Below, piece by piece: positions 25,560-32,772 of a DNA stretch of 64,000 nt; position 1 is the first letter of the stretch; each line of letters begins with the position of its first letter. The stretch comes from Streptomyces sp. AA1529. Lineage in GTDB: Bacteria > Actinomycetota > Actinomycetes > Streptomycetales > Streptomycetaceae. A program made the position numbers and the translations under genes. Under the pieces are notes generated by a model, which made no database searches, was not told the DNA's origin, and saw only the letters and a program-made list of their open reading frames with translations. The DNA is taken from NCBI RefSeq assembly GCF_000280905.1, contig NZ_ALAP01000092.1, positions 62,001-126,000 of the forward strand, in the 5' to 3' direction.

Positions 25560-26405
25560 TCAGCCGCCCGTGGGCCGGACGGTGTTCATGATCTTCTTGA
25601 TGTCATCGGCGTTCAGCGCGTCGGGCACACCCTGGTCCGCGTAGATCACCCAGCCGTGCATGGTGCCGTCGGGGAGCTTCTGCGCGATGCTGTGCACGAC
25701 GGCCTTCGGCGGCACGCACGCGCTCGGCCGGTTGGTGACGGTGACCTGGGCGGTCGCCGTGTAGCCCTCGATGCCGCCGTGCTTCCACGGCTTCGCCTGG
25801 CTGACCTCGATCTTGGGCTTGTGGTCCTTGCCGCCGTACGCGGCGAAGCCCCAGTTGCCGGCCCAGTTGCGGGCGTTCTCCTGGAGGGAGCCCTCCTTGC
25901 CGCCGCCGGTGGTGCCCACGGTGGCGAGCTGCCCCTTGCTGGCCTGGCCGATCGCATCGGGATTGGGATGGGAGCTGCAACCGCCCTCGCGGTAGTTGGC
26001 CGCCGCGGTCATGACGACTATCGGCTTGCCGGCCTTGTCCGTGTAGGAGAGGGCCGTCCCCTTGTCCAGGACCTTCCACTTCTCGGCCTTCGCGGGGACG
26101 TCGTAGCGGAAGTGGTGCTTCTGCGAGGTCTGGGTCTGCCAGCCCTCGACCATCGGCTCGTCGCCCGCGGGTGCCTCCGGGCCGGAGGAGGGCGAGGAGC
26201 TCTTCGAGGGGTTCTCGGAGGGGCTCTTCGAAGCGGCGGACTCCTTGTCATCGCCCTTGCCGGTGTCATCGTTGCACCCGCTCAACGCGACGGCCAGTCC
26301 CATTCCGAGGGCCACGGCCAGGGTCCTCTTCCTCCGGTGTACCGGTGCCGCCTGGGTGGGCTGCGGATGCCGAGCGATGCGGTGCGGGGTTTTTGACTGA
26401 TACAT
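25560..26405 (-). CDS. Secreted lipoprotein, DUF-type, function unknown
   Basis: 281 residues. A basic N-terminus (HRRKR) and a hydrophobic stretch end in the lipobox ALSGC, so the mature protein is membrane-anchored outside. A Ser/Lys/Pro-rich linker follows, then a globular region (about 90-280) with KHHFRYDVP, an NYREGGCSSHP Cys pair region and a C-terminal HGWVIYAD. ATG 26405 is chosen; a longer reading adds unrelated Arg-rich residues. I do not recognise a named family. It is divergent from the VWA-domain gene. Confidence 0.75.
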   Translation of the reverse strand: MYQSKTPHRIARHPQPTQAAPVHRRKRTLAVALGMGLAVALSGCNDDTGKGDDKESAASKSPSENPSKSSSPSSGPEAPAGDEPMVEGWQTQTSQKHHFRYDVPAKAEKWKVLDKGTALSYTDKAGKPIVVMTAAANYREGGCSSHPNPDAIGQASKGQLATVGTTGGGKEGSLQENARNWAGNWGFAAYGGKDHKPKIEVSQAKPWKHGGIEGYTATAQVTVTNRPSACVPPKAVVHSIAQKLPDGTMHGWVIYADQGVPDALNADDIKKIMNTVRPTGG

Positions 26406-26699
26406 GATCAACACTCTAGGCGCACGGCGCCGCTGCTCCGGCACCGGAGGGATCTCCCTTACGAGACGCATACCGGCCCGTGACACGGCGCGCAAAACCG
26501 TCCCCCGGCCGGGACGTCGGCCTCCGAGCGAGCGCGCGCCCTGCCGGATTCCGGAAATCCTGCAGAGAGCACCGGGCCGGCGACCGCACCGAGATCCGGC
26601 GGACGGGCGCGGAGAGCGCCAACGGCCCCCGCACGGCCTCTCGTCACCGCTGTCCGCAGGCGTTTTGGATCACCTCCGGATCCTCAATACGATCTGGCG

Positions 26700-27965
26700 A
26701 TGATCACCAGAAGACGGCTTGTGACCGGGGCCTGCGCCCTGCTCATGGCCCTGCCCCTCGGGCTCCTCCCGACCGGCACCGCGAGCGCGGAGCCCGCGTC
26801 GGACGAGGACGCCCCCAAAGTCGAGTTGACGCTCGACGTCAGCGGTTCCATGCGGAAACGCGACATCGACGGCAGATCCCGGATGTCCGCGGCCAAGCAG
26901 GCATTCAACGAAGTCATCGACGCGGTGCCGGACGAAGTCCAGCTCGGCATCCGGACGCTGGGTGCCCGCTACCGCGGGGACGACCGGAAGGAAGGCTGCA
27001 AGGACACCCACCAGCTCTACCGGGTCGGCCCGCTGGACCGCACCGAGGCCAAGACCTCCGTGGCAACGCTGGCGCCCACCGGCTGGACGCCCATCGGCCC
27101 GGCGCTGCGCGCGGCGGCCGACGACCTGGAGGGCGGCGAGGGTTCCCGCCGCATCGTCCTCATCACCGACGGCGAGGACACCTGCGCACCGCTCGACCCC
27201 TGCGTGGTGGCGCGAGAGATCGCCGCGAAGGGCATCAACCTGACCGTGGACACGCTCGGCCTGGTCCCCGACGCCAAGACCCGTGAGCAGCTCAGCTGCA
27301 TCGCGGAGGCCACCGGAGGCACCTACACCTCCGTCCGGCACACCGAGGAACTCACCGACCGGGTGAACCAGTTGGTCGACCGCACGGCCGAGCCCGTCGC
27401 CGTCCCCCAGCCGGCCGAAGGGGCCCGGACATGCTCCCAGGCGCCGAAGCTGCGCCCGGGCCTGTACACCGACCGCGAGAAGTTCGGTCAGCACCGCTTC
27501 TACCGGGTCGAGGTCCCGCCCGGCAAGGAGTTGCGCGCCTCGGTGAGCATCGGGGCCGACCGGGCCGTCCACAACGACTACGGCGTCCTGCTCCGCGCCG
27601 TCACGGTCCACGGCCGGGAGATCGTCCGCGGTTCGGAGGCGGGCGACGGGCGGACCGACCTGATATCCACCGGCCTGCGCTATCCCAAGGCACCCGCCGA
27701 CGAGGACGAGGCGCCTGCGGAAACCGTGTGCCTCCAGGTCAGCAACTCCTTCTCGGCGCCCGCCTCGGTCAAGACCGAGCCCGGACTGCCCCTGGAGCTG
27801 ACCGTCGACCTGGTGGAGGGCCCGCACGAGGCGGCCGACGTCGCCTCCTTCGGCCTGGGCCGCGGCTGGTGGATGCTCGGCGTCCTCACGCTCTCCGGCC
27901 TGCTGGCCGGCCTGCTGTGGGGCTGGCTCTCCCGCTGGCGCAACCCCGTCAGGAGGGGCAACTGA
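26700..27965 (+). CDS. Secreted von Willebrand factor type A domain membrane protein
   Basis: 421 residues: a signal peptide (1-30), a VWA domain with the MIDAS motif DVSGS (Asp46, Ser48, Ser50), a TGWTPIGPAL Thr and an ITDGED Asp. A beta-rich region (about 245-385) and a C-terminal membrane anchor follow. Several Cys residues suggest extracellular disulfides. Such proteins bind metal and ligand at the cell surface. The next gene overlaps it by one base (TGATG), so the pair is one operon and the products probably interact. Confidence 0.87.
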   Translation: MITRRRLVTGACALLMALPLGLLPTGTASAEPASDEDAPKVELTLDVSGSMRKRDIDGRSRMSAAKQAFNEVIDAVPDEVQLGIRTLGARYRGDDRKEGCKDTHQLYRVGPLDRTEAKTSVATLAPTGWTPIGPALRAAADDLEGGEGSRRIVLITDGEDTCAPLDPCVVAREIAAKGINLTVDTLGLVPDAKTREQLSCIAEATGGTYTSVRHTEELTDRVNQLVDRTAEPVAVPQPAEGARTCSQAPKLRPGLYTDREKFGQHRFYRVEVPPGKELRASVSIGADRAVHNDYGVLLRAVTVHGREIVRGSEAGDGRTDLISTGLRYPKAPADEDEAPAETVCLQVSNSFSAPASVKTEPGLPLELTVDLVEGPHEAADVASFGLGRGWWMLGVLTLSGLLAGLLWGWLSRWRNPVRRGN

Positions 27966-28807
27966 TGCGTATCATCCGCACCCTGGCAACCGCGGCGCTG
28001 GCCTGCGCGGCACTGTTCGCGGGAACGGCCGGCGCGGCGGCGGACAGCGCCTCGCCGGACGCCGAGGACGGCAAGTCCGGGCCGACCCGGGCCGGTACCG
28101 GCTTCCGGGACGCCGCAGCAGTCCCACCGGGCCGCTCGGCCACCGCGAACGCGTCCAGCGGCGACTACCTGTACTGGGTCTTCCCCCTCGACACCGGGCA
28201 GCGCGCCACCTTCAAGGCCGAGGTCGAGCTGCCCGAGCAGTCCGCCCGGCACGGCGACTCGACCTGGCGGATCGACGTGTACGACGGACTGCGCCGTCGG
28301 CAGCCCTGCATGTACGGCATGCAGAGCAGGGTGGCCACCGGGGACACCGCGTCGGTCGAGCTGTCCTGCACCCTGCGTCCGGTGCGTTCGCTGACCGATC
28401 CGTGGTCGGCGCACCCGCTGCCGGGCAGCTACTACCTGCGGCTGACCGCCGGGGACGCCCCCGAGAAGGATCTGGGCCTGCCGATCCGGGCGAAGGTCGA
28501 GGCCGTCACCAAGGACGCCGGCGGCGCCCACGCGGTGGACGGGTCCCTGTCCACTCCCCTGACCCCGGGAGTCTCCGCGGGAGACGGCCAAAACGGCGAG
28601 GACGCTGAGGACGGCGAGGAGAGCGCGAGCCCCGACGCGCGGCAGGCCCCGGCAGCCGTCGAGCCGGAGGACGGCTGGTCCTCCGGCCGCTGGTCCGACC
28701 GCTGGATCTGGACCGTAGCGGGAGGCGTCCTGGCCGCCCTCGGCACCCTGGGCGGCTACGCCCTCGCCCGAGGTACGGGACGCCCCTCCCGGACACCGCG
28801 CGCCTGA
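27965..28807 (+). CDS. Secreted membrane-anchored partner of the VWA protein
   Basis: 280 residues: a signal peptide (about 1-27), a beta-rich extracellular domain (about 40-185) with a Cys pair (QPCMYG and LSCTLR), an acidic Pro/Ser/Glu-rich linker (about 200-245) and a C-terminal membrane span with a short basic tail. The layout mirrors the end of the VWA protein. I recognise no enzyme motif. The one-base overlap with the VWA gene indicates translational coupling and a shared envelope role. Confidence 0.75.
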   Translation: MRIIRTLATAALACAALFAGTAGAAADSASPDAEDGKSGPTRAGTGFRDAAAVPPGRSATANASSGDYLYWVFPLDTGQRATFKAEVELPEQSARHGDSTWRIDVYDGLRRRQPCMYGMQSRVATGDTASVELSCTLRPVRSLTDPWSAHPLPGSYYLRLTAGDAPEKDLGLPIRAKVEAVTKDAGGAHAVDGSLSTPLTPGVSAGDGQNGEDAEDGEESASPDARQAPAAVEPEDGWSSGRWSDRWIWTVAGGVLAALGTLGGYALARGTGRPSRTPRA

Positions 28808-28828
28808 CCGAGCGGGCCCGGCACGTGG

Positions 28829-28859
28829 TCCGGGCGGCGGACGCACCCCGCCGCCCGGA
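28829..28859. terminator. 12-base perfect hairpin between convergent operons
   Basis: TCCGGGCGGCGG, a 7-base loop and the exact reverse complement, placed between the convergent VWA-partner gene and the Crp/Fnr gene. It lacks a T tract but is exactly where a bidirectional Streptomyces terminator would be needed. Confidence 0.6.
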
Positions 28860-28884
28860 GCACGTCGGTGCGGCGCGTGGGCGG

Positions 28885-29658
28885 CTACTCTTCGCCCCCT
28901 CCCATCCGACGCAGCCGGTCAGGGCGGACAAGGACCAGTCCTCTGCGGCTGGTGCGGACGATGTCCCGTTCCCGCAAGCTCTTGAGCAGCCTGGCCACGG
29001 CCTCACGGGAGGCTCCGACGGCGCCTGCCAACTCGTGCTGGCTCAGCCCGGCGGTCAGACGGACTCCCTCCGCTTCCTGCACCCCGTGGGTTCTCGACAG
29101 CTCAAGCAGCAGAAGTGCCAACCGCTCACGCACCCCGAGTGCTCCCTGCTCCACGCGCCGCCGGTCACTAGCCCTGGTCCGGTCCCCGATCAGGGTCAAC
29201 AGGTGAAGCGCCGTGGTGGGGAATTCTGCAAGATGAGTGAGGAATCCACCACGATCGATCGTGACAGCCTCGACCTGTCCGAGTGCGGCGACCGTCGCCG
29301 AGCGCGGACGGCCACTGACCGCGGATGCCTCACCGACCACATCGCCCGGCCCTCGCAGTGCGAGCAGAGCCTCGTATCCGTTGGCAGCGGAGTGGGTTAC
29401 CTTCGTCCATCCCCCGAGAATGATCACTACGTGGGTGGACGGTTCGTCCTGGTGCACCAGCACCGACTGCGGTCCGTACGTCATGGGCCGACCCAGCTCC
29501 AGCAGCGCGACCCGCTCCCGGGTTTCCAGACGGGCGAGGAACGGGACTTGGTCATCCAGCCTGCCTGCCCGAGACGGCACCGCCGCTCCGGGAATCGCGG
29601 AATCACTCTCCGATTGCCGCCGTTGCGGTACGGAACCGGTCGAACCGTCGGTGTCCAC
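28885..29658 (-). CDS. Crp/Fnr family regulator with intact cyclic-nucleotide pocket
   Basis: 257 residues from GTG 29658. The cNMP-binding beta-barrel (about 38-155) contains the phosphate-binding cassette GE...RSA (Glu110, Arg119, Ser120, Ala121), the residues that hold the cyclic phosphate in CRP-type proteins. The C-terminal winged helix is LSQHELAGAVGASREAVARLLKSL (about 205-228). It probably binds DNA as a dimer under cyclic-nucleotide control. It lies downstream of, and on the same strand as, a nucleotide cyclase-like operon (29805-35747), with a 146-base gap. That makes it a candidate sensor of the cyclase product. The longer frame to 29793 is Arg/Gly-rich and unlikely. Confidence 0.85.
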   Translation of the reverse strand: MDTDGSTGSVPQRRQSESDSAIPGAAVPSRAGRLDDQVPFLARLETRERVALLELGRPMTYGPQSVLVHQDEPSTHVVIILGGWTKVTHSAANGYEALLALRGPGDVVGEASAVSGRPRSATVAALGQVEAVTIDRGGFLTHLAEFPTTALHLLTLIGDRTRASDRRRVEQGALGVRERLALLLLELSRTHGVQEAEGVRLTAGLSQHELAGAVGASREAVARLLKSLRERDIVRTSRRGLVLVRPDRLRRMGGGEE

Positions 29659-29804
29659 CAGCAATCCCCCAAGGCCAGGCGGCTCCACTCTCCTCCGGCG
29701 AAGCCTTCCCCGCACTCCGGGGCCCCAGCCTAGGACACGTGGCTCAGCCCTGTGGCCACGCCGGGGCCACCGTTGCCCGGTCCCGCGCACCACACGGTGC
29801 TGCC

Positions 29805-31007
29805 TCAGCGCCCGTTCAGGTACGGCGCAAGGTGATGCAGACGGGTGAAGTAATCAGGATGGGAGGACAGGAGCCGTCCCGAAAAGCTCTGCTCACGACT
29901 GTGTGCCGAGGTCCCCTTGTCCGCTGCAGCGGTCCGGCCGCAGCCGGACAGAGCCGGAGCTGTCGCCCGTTCGCTGGCCGCTTCCGCTGTGTGCATCATG
30001 TGCAGCACTTCGGCGAGCGGCGGACCGAACCCGGCCGCCGCCGCGTGGCGATCGGCCCGTAGTTCGGCTCGCCGCGCCACCGCGGCCAGCAGATAGGGGG
30101 CGACGACCAGCGCCAGAGCAATGAACCAGAAGGACAGCACGATCAACGCCAGGCAGATGCCCACCACGAGGAGAAGCGCTGCCGCCGCACAGCCCGTGCG
30201 CCCCGGACGGAGCAGGGCGACCAGCCGGACGAGTCTCCGCACAGCCGACCATGCGAGGCGTCCCGGAAGCGCATACCACTGCCCCAGAAGCGAGGACCAC
30301 GCGTGACCGCGCACATGGTGACCGAGCTCATGAGCGAGAACGGCGGCCATCTGATCGTCCGCGAGATGGTTCAGCGAGAAGCGGGTGACCCCCACGATAT
30401 GCCCCGCCGCTGCCAGGGCGTTGAGATGATCACTGTCCTCGATCCACAGCTCGTAGGCGCGACCCTCGACACCGGCCCGAGCGCTCACTTCCCGCCACAG
30501 CGGCTCGAGCCGGGTCCGTTCGCGCGGTGTCGGGTGGCGGAGCTTCAGCAGATGGCGGGCCACGGCCCGTTCGGTGGGACGGTGGAACGCCATGGCACCC
30601 GAGGCGACCCACATGAGGATTCCCGCCCACTCCATCGCAGGCAGCAGGGCAGTGGAGAGCACCGCCACGATCCCCAGGCTCGCGAGTGACGAGGGCAGGC
30701 ACAGCAGGAGTTGCCCCACAGCGGTGGCATCGATACCCCGCTGCCACTTGGCGAGGTGCACACGTCCACGGCGACGGAGGTCCTCGTGCGGCGCGCGCCC
30801 GCTGTCCCCGGGAACCAACCGGGCTTCGGGGCCGCCTGTTGACTGGTCCCCGGCCGGTCTGGGGTTGCCGGGGTATGACGGCAGGGGCGGCATCGTCCGG
30901 GTCGCGTGGTGGGGTCCCTGGGGCGCAGCGCCCGAGGAAGCGGAGTACGGCACAGCAGCGGGTCGGGGAGCGCATCCGGAGCGGGCAGGATCGGGAGGAG
31001 TGGTCAT
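29805..31007 (-). CDS. M48-family membrane metalloprotease
   Basis: 400 residues. The N-terminal 80 residues are Pro-rich and disordered. Membrane segments lie at about 101-135 and 274-312. The zinc motif HELGHH (His226, Glu227, His230) sits between them, and the third ligand Glu315 lies in RRAELRAD, the HtpX/Ste24 layout. The active site should face the cytoplasm. AGGAAG precedes the ATG. It is 66 bases downstream of the PycTM-like effector gene and is probably in the same transcript. A role in activating or clearing operon proteins is inference. Confidence 0.87.
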   Translation of the reverse strand: MTTPPDPARSGCAPRPAAVPYSASSGAAPQGPHHATRTMPPLPSYPGNPRPAGDQSTGGPEARLVPGDSGRAPHEDLRRRGRVHLAKWQRGIDATAVGQLLLCLPSSLASLGIVAVLSTALLPAMEWAGILMWVASGAMAFHRPTERAVARHLLKLRHPTPRERTRLEPLWREVSARAGVEGRAYELWIEDSDHLNALAAAGHIVGVTRFSLNHLADDQMAAVLAHELGHHVRGHAWSSLLGQWYALPGRLAWSAVRRLVRLVALLRPGRTGCAAAALLLVVGICLALIVLSFWFIALALVVAPYLLAAVARRAELRADRHAAAAGFGPPLAEVLHMMHTAEAASERATAPALSGCGRTAAADKGTSAHSREQSFSGRLLSSHPDYFTRLHHLAPYLNGR

Positions 31008-31073
31008 GGAATCTTCCTGTCTGGACAGACGGTCTCAGATGGCGAGGTGGGGGTACGGCCCGGCGCGGGTTGT

Positions 31074-31586
31074 TCAGCCGACGAACTGCGCGAGAGCCAA
31101 GAGCGTGACTCCTGCGCAGTAGGCACCCAGACCTCTGCGGATCCATCGGTGTTTGGCTCCGACGATGCGGCTGTTCTGGGCGAGGGCGTCGAGCACGCCG
31201 TCGGCTTGGTGCGATTCGGTGACGGCGAGCGCCTCGGCCAGCCGACCGTGCTCCGTGGCCCGACGGATGTCGTCGAAGTAGGTCAAGGGCCGTCCGGGCG
31301 ACCACCGGCTGGTGCCGTACCGGGGCAGGACGGCGAGGAGCAGGCACCCCAGTGCTCCGGCCAGAGCGGCCATGGCAGCCCACGACAGCCCGCTCCCGGC
31401 ATTCGAAAGCCGCGACAGCGGTCCTCCGCAGGCTGTGAGCAGGCCGCCGAGCAGAGTCATGGTCATGCTCATGACGCCCAGCAGCAGCGACGCCTTGTTG
31501 TCCGCATATGCAGTCTCGGATCGTAATTGCGCAAGCAGACGAGTCCCCTCGCCGCTGGTGCCGGTTCCGGTGCGACCGGTGCTCAT
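31074..31586 (-). CDS. PycTM-like small membrane effector (DUF5706 / Pycsar effector family)
   Basis: 170 residues. The N-terminal helix EGTRLLAQLRSETAYADNKA leads into a membrane segment (about 32-52) with NKASLLLGV, characteristic of Pycsar transmembrane effectors. A second segment is at about 69-88, then a soluble helical stretch ending in NSRIVGAKHRWIRRG, and a last segment at 152-169. In known Pycsar systems such proteins damage the inner membrane when a cyclase makes a cyclic pyrimidine nucleotide. The start overlaps the upstream gene's stop (ATGA, 31583-31586). Codon 21 is TTA, rare in Streptomyces and dependent on bldA tRNA. Confidence 0.75.
   Translation of the reverse strand: MSTGRTGTGTSGEGTRLLAQLRSETAYADNKASLLLGVMSMTMTLLGGLLTACGGPLSRLSNAGSGLSWAAMAALAGALGCLLLAVLPRYGTSRWSPGRPLTYFDDIRRATEHGRLAEALAVTESHQADGVLDALAQNSRIVGAKHRWIRRGLGAYCAGVTLLALAQFVG
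31524..31526 (-). promoter_or_regulatory. In-frame TTA codon in the effector gene
   Basis: Leu21 of the PycTM-like effector is encoded by TTA. In Streptomyces this codon needs the developmentally expressed bldA tRNA, so effector translation may be restricted to aerial growth or stationary phase. Confidence 0.8.
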
Positions 31587-32704
31587 CGCTCCCCCTCAGC
31601 GTCGGAGGCCGGGGGTCCGCCTGCCTGCTCACGAGGAGGCAGGCGGCTCTCGGCGGACCCGGACCAGGACAGCGGATCCGGTGCGAAGGGTGCTGGAACG
31701 GCGTCCGGCAGGTTGCGGGCGAGGAGTTGCTCCACGATCCCCACGGCCTGCTTGTTCAGACCGGCCCGCTGGTAGTCCTCGGGGGTGCCTTCCTTCAACA
31801 CCCGCAGTGCGGCCTCGGACTGGTTGCGGATCAGGTCCAGTTGGTCCTTGCGCAGGTTCTCCATCACGAGACGGGAGTCCTCCGGGTGCTGCGCCAGGTG
31901 CAGCGCCCACATCGCCACGCCACCCTGCTGCAGGTAGGACTCGTAGCAGCTGATCTTGGCCGTCTCCAGTTCCCTGGCCTCCTCCTGGTGGCGCCCATCG
32001 ATCATGACCAGTTCGTGCTCGTACCGCGCCAGTTCCTTGTTCCGCTCCGCCCTGCTCCGGTCCTCCCGCATCGCCATGTCGTGCGACAGGCCCATCTGGG
32101 TGTCGGCGTACCGCATGCGGCGCAGTTCCTGCTGGTGGGCAACGGCGGCGGCGTCCGGCCTGACTCGCGTCGCGCACGAAGTGCGCAACCCGACGTCTTC
32201 TCCCAGCTCGCCCGCCCTCGCGATCACTCGGCACACCGCGGACTCGGCCTCACCACTCCGGTCGATCGGGTAGCCGCGGCTCACCGGGTACATCAGCCGC
32301 TGCAGCCTGCGTTTCAGGAAGGCGGGCACATCCCGCTCTCCGCTGGCCACGAGCTGCTGAGGCCCGGAGACCTGCCAGGTGAGTTCCACTTCGGCGGTGA
32401 AGTCGAAAGCGTCGTTCTCACTCGGCAGTGACAGCGACGTGGTGAAGGTGTGCACCCCCGTGTCGACTTCGTAGACGGCGGTGTACGGGCTGGCAGTGAA
32501 CAACGAGCGCCTCGGCCGGTGGGGTGGCAGATAGACATCGAACCCGCCTTTGTCCGTGGTGAAGACCAGCGCGTTGTCGATTCTGCTGTACCCCCTGCGG
32601 TGGTCGTACCGGGACAGCTGACGCACGATCAGCACCGGGTCGGCCAGCTCGGTGTGCCGGTCGGCTCCTTGGTCCCAGTCGGGTGCGCGGCGCAGGTCCG
32701 TCAT
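31583..32704 (-). CDS. SPFH/band 7-like protein with coiled coil
   Basis: 373 residues from ATG 32704, which follows GAGGAG. A beta-rich domain (about 45-165: GGFDVYLPPHRPRRSLF, YTAVYEVDTGVHTFTTSLSL, FDFTAEVELTWQV) looks like the start of an SPFH/prohibitin domain. A long charged helical region (about 195-290, YEHELVMIDGRHQEEARELETAK) is probably coiled coil. There is no clear membrane helix. SPFH proteins build membrane-associated rings, so this could scaffold the effector encoded next, whose start overlaps this stop by four bases. The family assignment is tentative. Confidence 0.55.
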   Translation of the reverse strand: MTDLRRAPDWDQGADRHTELADPVLIVRQLSRYDHRRGYSRIDNALVFTTDKGGFDVYLPPHRPRRSLFTASPYTAVYEVDTGVHTFTTSLSLPSENDAFDFTAEVELTWQVSGPQQLVASGERDVPAFLKRRLQRLMYPVSRGYPIDRSGEAESAVCRVIARAGELGEDVGLRTSCATRVRPDAAAVAHQQELRRMRYADTQMGLSHDMAMREDRSRAERNKELARYEHELVMIDGRHQEEARELETAKISCYESYLQQGGVAMWALHLAQHPEDSRLVMENLRKDQLDLIRNQSEAALRVLKEGTPEDYQRAGLNKQAVGIVEQLLARNLPDAVPAPFAPDPLSWSGSAESRLPPREQAGGPPASDAEGER

Positions 32705-32772
32705 CGTTCGTCTCCTCACTCGATGGTGATCCGCGGCTTCGTTCCCGCAGCCGCGGAGGGGAACGCGGTGTC

